NCBI GenBank assembly: GCA_017964785.1 | Contig: JAGCRH010000135.1 | Coordinates: 1-41,789, forward strand | Origin: Prevotella sp. | GTDB taxonomy: Bacteria > Bacteroidota > Bacteroidia > Bacteroidales > Bacteroidaceae | Length of the DNA: 41,789 nt | Direction of reading: 5' to 3' | Shown: piece by piece, positions 14,226 through 21,779 of the stretch | How positions within the stretch are numbered: the stretch's first letter is position 1 | Layout of the letters: every line of letters starts with the position of its first letter | Made by a program: the position numbers and the translations under genes | Notes under the pieces: model-generated | The model's database searches: none | The model's input: the letters and a program-made list of their open reading frames with translations, nothing else | What the model was told of the DNA's origin: nothing

Positions 14226-14338
14226 CGGCCATGGATGATGTATAGGCTTGGGGACAATTGACCGTTCGACCACTGGCTTTCATCTATTTTACGTCCGTTG
14301 AGGTCATAGCATCCACTTTTCATCATCTCTACAACTGG
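14201..14338 (-). pseudogene. severed C-terminal sorting-type tail of GH115
   Basis: Directly after the GH115 TAA (14339-14341), in the same frame, 45 more sense codons run to TAA at 14201-14203. They read PVVEMMKSG, then YDLNGRKIDESQW, then SPSLYIIHGRKVVIKRE. The Y-D-L-x-G-R-K and L-Y-I-I-x-G-R-K-V-V-I-K pattern is that of C-terminal type IX secretion/sorting tails in Bacteroidetes. A single stop codon separates it from the enzyme, so it was very probably once part of it. It could be translated alone only from the ATG pair at 14321-14326, which is unlikely. Confidence 0.7.
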
Positions 14339-16804
14339 TTATTTGCGGGTACAGGGTGACTCGTCCATAAAGAGATACGAGGGTTTGTAGCCACCACAGT
14401 CAACGACAATCCTCTCGAAGACGATACCAGGATGCTTGGGCCGCAACGTCAATTCATGGTCAGAGCCTTCGTCGACTGGCAATTCCACAACTTTCTCCAC
14501 CACGCGACTGGCAACGGCTGGATAGTATTCCGAGTACATATAGGGCTGCCGGTCGACAAGTGTCTTGTTGAAGTTGACCACCTGCGGTTCCCCTCCGTCG
14601 AGGCTGACGGTATATTCGAAACCACCGACGTTGAGGAAATCAAGCGTAGATTTCACCACAACATGGACTTTCACGGACTTCACATCACCAGGCAACGTCA
14701 GCCTATAGGTCAGTGAAGCGTCGCCGACTGGTGACGTATAAGGTGTCAGGGCAACGGCACTACGGATGCGACCGTAATAAGGATAGACCGTCCATTCGGT
14801 GCCTTCAGGTGCCGTAGCGCTGTAATAGTGTTCGGCCTCCATCGCCACATAACCATCCTTGGCTTCGAAGATATAGCCACCATCGCCAGCAGGTACGGTC
14901 TGCACTCTCGGCAACATATCGGCACGGAAGTTATCGTTCCAGGAACGGTAGCCGATATGCTTCTGTATCATCATACCATTCCACTTGCCACCAGCGATAT
15001 CAGTATTATAGGCCGCACAGAGCAACGAGTCGCGACGGAAGCAATCCTTCACCTTGTCGGCCCAGAGATTGGCATCGGGGTTCTTTCTGGCAGCCAGATA
15101 TTGGTTCATGGCCTGGGCGTAGTACATATCGTAAAGATTGGCCATGGCCTGCACCGGGAAGAGAATCAGTTGACGATAGAAGTCGCGGGCCTCTACAGGA
15201 ATCTGGTCATAGAGGCGCAGGGCACTCAGTTCCAGACGCTGGTAGTCGTCAGCCACCTGCCGCCACTCACCTGTCTCGATATTGTAGGTACGTGCATCGA
15301 GCATCTCGGGCGTCACACGGGCCATATATTGGCAGTTGCGGTTATAGATAGACGCTGCCTCCTCTGCCACGGAGCCACTGAGTACACTCTGGAAGAAGCG
15401 GCACGTGTGGTCGGTGACGGTCTGGACGGTATAGTCCTTCGGGTTCCAGGCCATATCCATGAACAACTGGATGGGATACTCCATCGGCTTTAAGTCGCCC
15501 ACATTAAGGATCCACATACGCTGGATGCCGAAGTCATAAGCCAGCGACAACTGTTCGAACATCTGTTGCGTCTGGGTGACATTGAGCCATTTCGTATTAC
15601 GGGGAGCCCCCACGTAGTCCACATGGTAGTAAATGCCCCACCCGCCCTTACGGCTACGTTCGGCGGCTGTAGGCACACGACGGATATCACCCCAGTTGTC
15701 GTCACTGATAAGGATCATCACATCGTCAGGTACGCGGAGCCCAGCATCGTAATAGTCTTGTACTTCTTTATACAAGGCCCACACCTGGGTGGTCTTGTCT
15801 GCCGGCTTGCCTGTCACCTCCTTGATGATACGACGCTGGTTGCCGATGATATTTTCCAACAGTCTAGTATCAGCATTTTCGCTCATGGCCTCATCACCGT
15901 CACCACGCATACCGATGGTCACGATATCATCCGTACCCTTCATCCGTTCGATACCCTCGCGGAAAAAACGGTCGAGATTCTCCTTGTTGGTCTGGTAATT
16001 CCAAGCCCCCCACTCATTGCGACGACGGGCATACTCCTGATGGTTACGGGCCATTGGCTCATGATGGGAGGTGCCGATGATAACACCCATCTGATCAGCC
16101 AGTTTGCCGTTCTCAGGGTCATCTGCATAGAAGGCCCAGCCCCACATGGCAGGCCAGAGGAAGTTCCCCTTCAAACGGAGGATGAGTTCGAAGACCTTCT
16201 CATAGAAACGATGGTCACCATAGTCGGTGCCAAAGGTGTTCTTCACCCATGTGGTCAAACAGGGTGCCTCATCGTTGAGGAAAAGCCCACGATAGCGCAC
16301 GGCAGGTTCTCCATCCGTATATTCACCTTTCTTTATATATATAGCATCGTGTTTCTCAACGGGAACGTCAGCCCAGTAATACCAGGGCGAGACACCAATC
16401 TGCTGCGACAGTTCGTAGATGCCGAACACCGTACCGCGCTTATCGCTGCCAGCGATGACGAGTTGGTCACCGATGGTCTTGATAATGTATTTCTCCGTCT
16501 TGCCTTTCAGGTCGCGGAGTTCGCCCTTCTTCACCCATTGGTCAATCTGTTTATTCACGCCCACAGTACCAATGAGAATGTTGGTCTGAGAACCACGAAG
16601 ACTGGTTCCTGTCACACGTTCAAAGTCCTGCTGGAGATTGGCGACGGCCCGTTGCACACAACTATGCTCCTTGGCGTCGAATGAGATACTGGCACCTTGC
16701 AACGGGAGTACATCGGCAGATGCCTTAAACACAACAAACTGCTCTGCAGCACTGATGGTCATTCCCATCAGCAATAAAAGGTTCAAAAACAAAAATCTTT
16801 TCAT
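14339..16804 (-). CDS. GH115 alpha-(4-O-methyl)-glucuronidase
   Basis: An 821-aa enzyme from ATG 16804, preferred because it begins with a signal peptide (MKRFLFLNLLLLMGMTISAA) and follows the preceding stop by 13 nt; a longer frame reaches 16846 but lacks a signal. GH115 enzymes remove (methyl)glucuronic acid from xylan, including from internal residues. Recognisable blocks: GDHRFYEKVFELILRLKGNF then LWPAMWGWAF, GMRGDGDEAMS (near residue 300), LISDDNWGDIRR (near 370), GGWGIYYHVDYVGAPRNTKW, and a C-terminal beta domain with MEAEHYY. Length is normal for the family. It is the last gene of the DUF6057-like/TolB-like operon. An in-frame TAA cuts off a sorting-type tail. Confidence 0.92.
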   Translation of the reverse strand: MKRFLFLNLLLLMGMTISAAEQFVVFKASADVLPLQGASISFDAKEHSCVQRAVANLQQDFERVTGTSLRGSQTNILIGTVGVNKQIDQWVKKGELRDLKGKTEKYIIKTIGDQLVIAGSDKRGTVFGIYELSQQIGVSPWYYWADVPVEKHDAIYIKKGEYTDGEPAVRYRGLFLNDEAPCLTTWVKNTFGTDYGDHRFYEKVFELILRLKGNFLWPAMWGWAFYADDPENGKLADQMGVIIGTSHHEPMARNHQEYARRRNEWGAWNYQTNKENLDRFFREGIERMKGTDDIVTIGMRGDGDEAMSENADTRLLENIIGNQRRIIKEVTGKPADKTTQVWALYKEVQDYYDAGLRVPDDVMILISDDNWGDIRRVPTAAERSRKGGWGIYYHVDYVGAPRNTKWLNVTQTQQMFEQLSLAYDFGIQRMWILNVGDLKPMEYPIQLFMDMAWNPKDYTVQTVTDHTCRFFQSVLSGSVAEEAASIYNRNCQYMARVTPEMLDARTYNIETGEWRQVADDYQRLELSALRLYDQIPVEARDFYRQLILFPVQAMANLYDMYYAQAMNQYLAARKNPDANLWADKVKDCFRRDSLLCAAYNTDIAGGKWNGMMIQKHIGYRSWNDNFRADMLPRVQTVPAGDGGYIFEAKDGYVAMEAEHYYSATAPEGTEWTVYPYYGRIRSAVALTPYTSPVGDASLTYRLTLPGDVKSVKVHVVVKSTLDFLNVGGFEYTVSLDGGEPQVVNFNKTLVDRQPYMYSEYYPAVASRVVEKVVELPVDEGSDHELTLRPKHPGIVFERIVVDCGGYKPSYLFMDESPCTRK

Positions 16805-16817
16805 ATCGTATGGTATT

Positions 16818-18290
16818 TTAATCTGTCTTCGTGACCGTTCGCTCATTGCTCTCTATGCGTCGTCCTATCTCACGGGGATTGATCTCCACAGGACGCGAGG
16901 TGAAGTCGGGTGTGTTATAGGAATACAACAGGCGACAGTAATACTGGCGCGGGTTGCGCTGAGGCAGGAGGAAAGGCTTCGTAGCCTTACCAGAGGGGTC
17001 AAAGTGCGAGAAATAGACACGGGTATAGAGGCCATCCTCTCTTCGACTGGTAAAAAGGAACCAACGGCTGTTCACATTCCAGTTGTGCAGGCTCTCTGCT
17101 CGGTCGCTGTTCACTTCCGTCATCGGATGCGTCTCACCCGTCTGTAAATCGAGCAACCAGAGGTCGGCCTCAGGGTGCCAGATGGTAAAGTAGCCATAGT
17201 CCGTCTGGGTATACATCAAGTAGCGTCCATCGTAAGAAGGTCGTGGCCAACTGACGCTCTTACCCGTCTCACGGGTATTGATCAGGGTGTCCACCTGCTC
17301 ACCAATCTTGCCCGTTTCCTCGTCAAAACTTACACGGCAGAGGCTGTATTTCTCCTGATCATAGTCAGTGGGATAGACCTGCCTCTGTGCCGTCGTGAAG
17401 TAGAGCCACTTGCCATCGGGAGAGAAGGCGGGCGTGTTCTCCGCCCAGTATTTCTTCATAATCAGCGTGTCGCGAAGGATGCTATGGGTCTGCGTATCAT
17501 AGACAAACACATCCGACGAGGCATCGTAGACCTCGATACGCTTGTTCTTCTTCGTGGTATGGAACATCTGCGAGGTCTTGTTGGTGGAGAAAGCACAGTA
17601 ACGCCCTCCCGGATGCCAGTAAGGGTAGACCATCGACCCACCTAAAATCTCGTTCTTCGCCTGTAATAGTTCCAATTTTTCACTTTTCACTTCTCTCTTT
17701 TCACTTCTAATCGCCGTTGCGCCGTGGTCGCCACGGATATGGAACAGATATTGGTCGGGGTTCGTGCGGTTGGCGGTATGACAATTAATACATTGGTTGG
17801 GCGTGCGGGTATTCTGCAGCAATTCCATCTCGTCAAAGTTGCTGAGGTCACGCTGGTAGAGTCCCATCTGACTGTACATCTCATAACTGGGCGGGATGCG
17901 GCGGTAGGTGATACCCCATGCCTCCAACGGGTCGGCACTGACATCCATAGAAAAGTCCTTATATTGCATCCACCGACCATCCTTCTCTGCACAGACAGTG
18001 ACGGTCAGACTGCCGCCCTTGTTCTGCGCTAACAACTGATGCCACGCCTCGATGTCAAAGTCTGCATACGCGCCATCGGCGTGGATGCTGCCTCCCTTCG
18101 AGCCCTTCACCTCCACATCAAGGGTAGTAAAAGCCTCATCGACCATCGCGAAGTTCAGCGGAGCAATGCCGACGGGAATCGTCACACCCACATAGTCGGG
18201 ATAGATCTCCGGCAGCACATTCGTCTTGCTCACGTTCTCCGGCTTCGAATGGCAAGCCATCAGGCACAGGCAGACAACCAACACCTTCAT
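16818..18290 (-). CDS. TolB-like beta-propeller lipoprotein with one c-type haem motif
   Basis: From ATG 18290 the protein is 490 aa with a lipoprotein signal (VLVVCLCLMACHSK). The longer frame to 18326 would overlap the upstream gene and bury the signal. Residues about 30-160 form a beta-rich domain. QCINCH near residue 180 is a CxxCH haem-c attachment motif. The rest shows repeated propeller strands (PAFSPDGKWLYFTT, WPRPSYDGRYLMYTQTDYGY, NSRWFLFTSRREDGLY) like TolB/WD40 domains. A redox or carbohydrate-sensing role at the cell surface or periplasm is possible; none is proven. About 13 residues (RSEKREVKSEKLE) are encoded by an AGTGAAA-type tandem repeat. Confidence 0.75.
   Translation of the reverse strand: MKVLVVCLCLMACHSKPENVSKTNVLPEIYPDYVGVTIPVGIAPLNFAMVDEAFTTLDVEVKGSKGGSIHADGAYADFDIEAWHQLLAQNKGGSLTVTVCAEKDGRWMQYKDFSMDVSADPLEAWGITYRRIPPSYEMYSQMGLYQRDLSNFDEMELLQNTRTPNQCINCHTANRTNPDQYLFHIRGDHGATAIRSEKREVKSEKLELLQAKNEILGGSMVYPYWHPGGRYCAFSTNKTSQMFHTTKKNKRIEVYDASSDVFVYDTQTHSILRDTLIMKKYWAENTPAFSPDGKWLYFTTAQRQVYPTDYDQEKYSLCRVSFDEETGKIGEQVDTLINTRETGKSVSWPRPSYDGRYLMYTQTDYGYFTIWHPEADLWLLDLQTGETHPMTEVNSDRAESLHNWNVNSRWFLFTSRREDGLYTRVYFSHFDPSGKATKPFLLPQRNPRQYYCRLLYSYNTPDFTSRPVEINPREIGRRIESNERTVTKTD
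17670..17710 (-). repeat. AGTGAAA tandem repeat inside a coding region
   Basis: Degenerate GAAGTGAAAAGAGAGAAGTG-type units encode SEKREVKSEKLE in frame within the haem-motif lipoprotein. The unit matches the intergenic spacers at 3939-3968 and 4996-5015. Confidence 0.7.
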
Positions 18291-18294
18291 TATA

Positions 18295-19368
18295 TTAATA
18301 AAACAACTGATCTTGGCCATTGTCATATTTTTCCTTTAAACGATGATAAAACGGATACATCCTGATCTGTTCGTGCTGATCCACCAGAACAGCCATCTTT
18401 CGGGCCCAGCCGCGATAGAAGGTGGTTTCCTCTAAGATGGCAATGTATTTCCGTGCCACATCATACTGACCCGTAATGATGTTCGTCTCCACGAGGCGGC
18501 GCAAGGCCCTCGCACTCTTATTATAATTAGGTATCGCCTCCATCGCCTCGAAAGCCGAGCGCTGCGACACGTTCACCATACCCATGGATAAAGCGATCTC
18601 ACTCAACAGGAAGGCCGACGACACACTCTTCAAGGTTGGAGGCTGATCATATTTACTCATCACCTCCCAGTGCTGCCCCCGCATCTGCATGTCGTTTACC
18701 ATCTCCTCGTACGTGCCAACCTTGTCGCCCTCCCAGTAATAGTCGATGCCCCGGGCCACTTGCCATAAGGGATATGGCACTAGCCAGGCACTGCCGACAA
18801 TACAGATAGCCAGCAGAACAATCAGCGACAAATGATAAGCGACAGAAGTGACGGGCGCAATAACCATCAGCACAATGGCAGGACCCAGAAGCCAATACCC
18901 AACAGGAACCATTACGCAGACTGTCGCCCAACGGGCTTTCCGTGCCTTTGGCAGCAGGTTCATCAACGCCAAAGTCAGTACCACTGCCACAATGGGGGTC
19001 ATCGGGATATTCGGATTGCATGCCAGCCCCCATAGTACGCACGGAACGATATAACTCAATAACCAAGCCTTACAAAGCCGCCACGCCAGTAACTGGGCTG
19101 CGACAAACAGCACAGCATACCATAGTGCCCCATAAACAGGATTCAGAAAGAACTGTACGATAAACTCGCCCAGATATTGGGCAAAACCGCCTGGCACCGC
19201 GAGCCGGTCCATCAGATAATCCGTATTCCACAGGAACAACTGCATCCCTTCGCGCGTCACCATCAGATAAGGTAGCCACAACAGCCAAAAGCAGAACACA
19301 GCCACGCCGAACGCAGCCGTCAACAGCCCTTGCCAATATATCCCGATGATCGTCTTTAGTTTCATCAC
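18295..19368 (-). CDS. polytopic membrane protein, DUF6057-like
   Basis: A 357-aa protein. The N-terminal two thirds have about six or seven hydrophobic segments (GVAVFCFWLLWLPYL, PVYGALWYAVLFVAAQLLAW, PIVAVVLTLALMNLL, LSLIVLLAICIVGSAWLV). The C-terminal third is soluble and TPR-like (NYNKSARALRRLVETNIITG, ARKYIAILEETTFYRGWARK). It matches what I recall of DUF6057 proteins, whose function is unknown. It is 4 nt upstream of the TolB-like lipoprotein and first in the GH115 operon, so it may assemble or serve the lipoprotein. Confidence 0.7.
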   Translation of the reverse strand: MMKLKTIIGIYWQGLLTAAFGVAVFCFWLLWLPYLMVTREGMQLFLWNTDYLMDRLAVPGGFAQYLGEFIVQFFLNPVYGALWYAVLFVAAQLLAWRLCKAWLLSYIVPCVLWGLACNPNIPMTPIVAVVLTLALMNLLPKARKARWATVCVMVPVGYWLLGPAIVLMVIAPVTSVAYHLSLIVLLAICIVGSAWLVPYPLWQVARGIDYYWEGDKVGTYEEMVNDMQMRGQHWEVMSKYDQPPTLKSVSSAFLLSEIALSMGMVNVSQRSAFEAMEAIPNYNKSARALRRLVETNIITGQYDVARKYIAILEETTFYRGWARKMAVLVDQHEQIRMYPFYHRLKEKYDNGQDQLFY

Positions 19369-19384
19369 TTTTTCATTGATGCTG

Positions 19385-19415
19385 CAAAGGTACGATTAAA
19401 TGAGCAAAATACAAA
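19385..19415 (-). promoter_or_regulatory. promoter of the DUF6057-like/TolB-like/GH115 operon
   Basis: Minus strand TTTG (19412-19415), a 19-bp spacer and TACCTTTG (19385-19392) match the consensus. The start would be only about 10 nt before the ATG at 19368. Confidence 0.75.
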
Positions 19416-19477
19416 ATAATAAGAAATTTATTTTTTAGTTGTGCCGGCGTTAAACATTGTCGTCTTGTAAATTTTGT

Positions 19478-19554
19478 TAGTACCGTCGTAACGATGCAAT
19501 AGTACTGTCGTAGCAAAAATTAGTACCGTCGTAATTTTTATTAGTACTGTCCTG
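19478..19554. repeat. four phased TAGTACYGTCGTA boxes
   Basis: Copies begin at 19478, 19500, 19521 and 19542 (the last ends TCCTG). The 21-22 bp period is two helical turns, putting all copies on one face of the DNA. They lie 63-140 bp upstream of the -33 element of the GH115 operon promoter, a typical place for activator sites. Confidence 0.6.
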
Positions 19555-19557
19555 ACG

Positions 19558-19700
19558 CGCGCGCGTGCATATATGTTGTCTTATGCCAAAATCATCTTAC
19601 CTATCCCGCCTATCCAGCACCCAAGTAAAAAATCTTACGTGCGGGATAGGCGGGATGAGCGGGTTGTTTTTTTGTTTTCCTACTACCGCGCACGCGCGCG
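19558..19700. repeat. nested GC-rich inverted repeats
   Basis: Outer arms CGCGCGCGTGC (19558-19568) and GCACGCGCGCG (19690-19700) enclose a perfect 13-bp pair (19603-19615 with 19644-19656, ATCCCGCCTATCC type). The inner loop holds a further GCAC/GTGC pairing. No gene seen. The nesting could form a cruciform or a long RNA hairpin. Confidence 0.55.
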
Positions 19701-19705
19701 AGGAC

Positions 19706-19735
19706 AAAAAAGTGCCGCGTCTCGCGACGCGGCAC
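19706..19735 (-). terminator. terminator of the susC-susD operon
   Basis: A perfect 10-bp stem (19712-19721, 19726-19735) with TCGC loop, followed on the minus strand by six T's. It lies 86 nt after the SusD stop codon. Confidence 0.8.
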
Positions 19736-19820
19736 TCATCAAAAATACCAAAACAATGTATACCTAAGTATTAACTATAATTTTTGAATAATACTTGTTC
19801 AATGACTTGTTTTATTCATT

Positions 19821-21734
19821 TTATTTATATGCCGGGTTCTGATCACACAGAGTATTCTTCAGCAACTCATCCTGCGGGATAGGCATATCCATCTTCATGT
19901 CATTGTAATCGTAGTCGCGGTTCGTCCAGGGCACGTTCTTGATGGGAGCATCATCACCATCAGTAGAAGTGTTACGCTTCGGATAGTTGGTAGCCACATG
20001 GTCAGCCATGAAGCCAGACTTCTGCATATCCGGACGGAGACACCACTCGCAGTTGAACTCCTTACGACGCTCGGTATTGACAGCCACCTTCCAAACTTCA
20101 GACTGGAATCCCTTATCAGCAGCATATTGTGTGTAATAAGTCTTTGCATCAGGACGCAAGTCGTCGTTGCTGCCAAACGGGATAGGATATTCTGTGCGAT
20201 TCTTGATGAAGGTATCATCCTCGCCACGACCTACCCAGTTAGCAAATGAGTTGTAGTAAGGTAGGTACTTGTCGGTCAGAGCCTGCTCATTGCCTGCCTC
20301 ATACTTACCGAAGGCACGCTCGCGTAACTTGTCAATCTGTGCCCAAGCAGTAGCATCGTCGCCACCGTTCAGACGGAACAGACACTCTGCATAGTCGAGC
20401 ATCACGTTAGGCAGACGCTTCCAGTAGATAGGTGTCGGGCTCCAGTGGCCGTCACCCCAAGCCTTGTACTCAGCAGAGGCAGTACGCCACATCTTAGAAC
20501 TCCAGATGGCAGGTGCCCACTCACCGTTGGTGAAGTGGAATGCCATAGTCTTACTGGTAGGATTGCCATGACCCAGCACCTCCTGCAGATATGGGTTCAC
20601 ACCGTAGATAGCGGGTTCATACCAACCCTCGTACTGTGGATCATATGCTTCGTTGTTTGGGTCAATCTGAGGCACAGCACCCGTGTAGCAAGAAGCGGCG
20701 CGACGCTTGTCACCCTTCTCATAGCAAGAGTACCACTCCCAAGAGAGATAAAGCGAACCCCAACCGCCATTCTCGGGACATGCGGTGTACCACTTCAGCA
20801 TCAACTTAGAGGTCAGGTCACCCCAACCGCCCCAGTTGGTACCTTCGTCAAGTTGCTCAACCCAAATAGCCTCGGGGCCCCAAGCAGATGCGGGATCCCA
20901 CAAAGTGGTGAACGATTGGTTCAACTGATAGGTATTGCTATCCAATATCTCCTTAAAGCAGGCTGCAGCCTGTTGGTAAAGTTGCTTTGCCTTGGCGGCA
21001 TCTTCTGTTTGTCCGTTAGCACCGTCGGTCAGTCGGTAGGCTTCCCACATGTATGCATCACCCAGATAAGCGAGTGCCATACCCTTAGTGGCACGTCCAT
21101 ATTGTCCGTCCATTGGCTGCCAGTCAAGCAACTCGGCAGCAGTCTTGAAGTCATCGATGATGAAGTCCCACATTTCAGTGTAGGTTGCTGCACGAGCCTT
21201 TTCAGGAGTATTGATGTAGTTCTCACCTGTACTCAGCATAGGTACGCGACCGAAGGTTGTAGCCAGCCAGTGATAGAAGAAACCACGCACAGCGCGACCC
21301 TCACCCTCAAGGCTCTTCTTGACAGCAGGAGAGAGATTCTTTGCCTCCTCAAGACCTGCAAGGAAGTCATTGGCGCGGCAAATACCGGCATAGACATGCT
21401 TCCATCCGCCAAGTAATTCACTTGAACTTGCATTCCAGTTTTGGGAGTTCCAGTCCTTATCCCAACCTGTGGCTTGGGTGTCGATAGTGGGGTGACAACC
21501 TGTGAAGAGGTTGGGCTTGAAGCCCCAGTCACCATCGTATGTATCATTGGGGAACAGCATGTCGTAAACGCCATTCATTGTAGCCTTTGCATGTGCATCT
21601 GTATCAAACAATTGTTCCTGTTCGATGATGTTGTACGGGGTTACATTCAGGAAATCTTCATTGTTGCAAGATGTAAGACCAAGACCCGTCACGCTGCACA
21701 ATGCTGCACTTAATAAAATATATCTTGTCTTCAT
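19821..21734 (-). CDS. SusD/RagB-family glycan-binding lipoprotein
   Basis: A 637-aa outer-membrane lipoprotein: signal with lipobox (GLGLTSCNNEDFLNVTP), then the SusD helical fold (WKHVYAGICRANDFLAGLEE, AVRGFFYHWLATTFGRVPML, ATKGMALAYLGDAYMWEAY) and a long C-terminal part ending with the usual RRKEFNCEWCLRPD and PIPQDELLKN blocks. It caps the SusC barrel and captures oligosaccharides. Its start is 45 nt from the SusC stop codon, with a repetitive A-rich spacer. Nearby xylan enzymes suggest a xylan-type ligand (inference). Confidence 0.95.
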   Translation of the reverse strand: MKTRYILLSAALCSVTGLGLTSCNNEDFLNVTPYNIIEQEQLFDTDAHAKATMNGVYDMLFPNDTYDGDWGFKPNLFTGCHPTIDTQATGWDKDWNSQNWNASSSELLGGWKHVYAGICRANDFLAGLEEAKNLSPAVKKSLEGEGRAVRGFFYHWLATTFGRVPMLSTGENYINTPEKARAATYTEMWDFIIDDFKTAAELLDWQPMDGQYGRATKGMALAYLGDAYMWEAYRLTDGANGQTEDAAKAKQLYQQAAACFKEILDSNTYQLNQSFTTLWDPASAWGPEAIWVEQLDEGTNWGGWGDLTSKLMLKWYTACPENGGWGSLYLSWEWYSCYEKGDKRRAASCYTGAVPQIDPNNEAYDPQYEGWYEPAIYGVNPYLQEVLGHGNPTSKTMAFHFTNGEWAPAIWSSKMWRTASAEYKAWGDGHWSPTPIYWKRLPNVMLDYAECLFRLNGGDDATAWAQIDKLRERAFGKYEAGNEQALTDKYLPYYNSFANWVGRGEDDTFIKNRTEYPIPFGSNDDLRPDAKTYYTQYAADKGFQSEVWKVAVNTERRKEFNCEWCLRPDMQKSGFMADHVATNYPKRNTSTDGDDAPIKNVPWTNRDYDYNDMKMDMPIPQDELLKNTLCDQNPAYK

Positions 21735-21779
21735 ATTTTTTCTTTTTTTTACCTTTTTACTTTTTTTACCTTTTTACTC
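21735..21779 (-). repeat. GTAAAAAG tandem spacer between susC and susD
   Basis: The whole 45-nt spacer is tandem GTAAAAAG/GTAAAAAAA units on the coding strand, ending before the SusD ATG. It is similar in style to the other short-unit spacers and may affect translation initiation of SusD. Confidence 0.55.

Noticed and set aside
16805-16846. Upstream start for GH115
   Set aside because: It overlaps the preceding gene and places 14 polar residues before a clean signal peptide; ATG 16804 is preferred.
19478-19554. Possible CRISPR array
   Set aside because: Units are 13 bp with 8-9 bp gaps, degenerate, only four copies, and no cas genes are present.
20445-21416. Long plus-strand ORF opposite SusD, and similar long frames opposite SusC, GH3, GH95 and GH31
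   Set aside because: They lie wholly antisense to well-supported genes, have no signal, domain or promoter, and reflect codon bias of the real strand.
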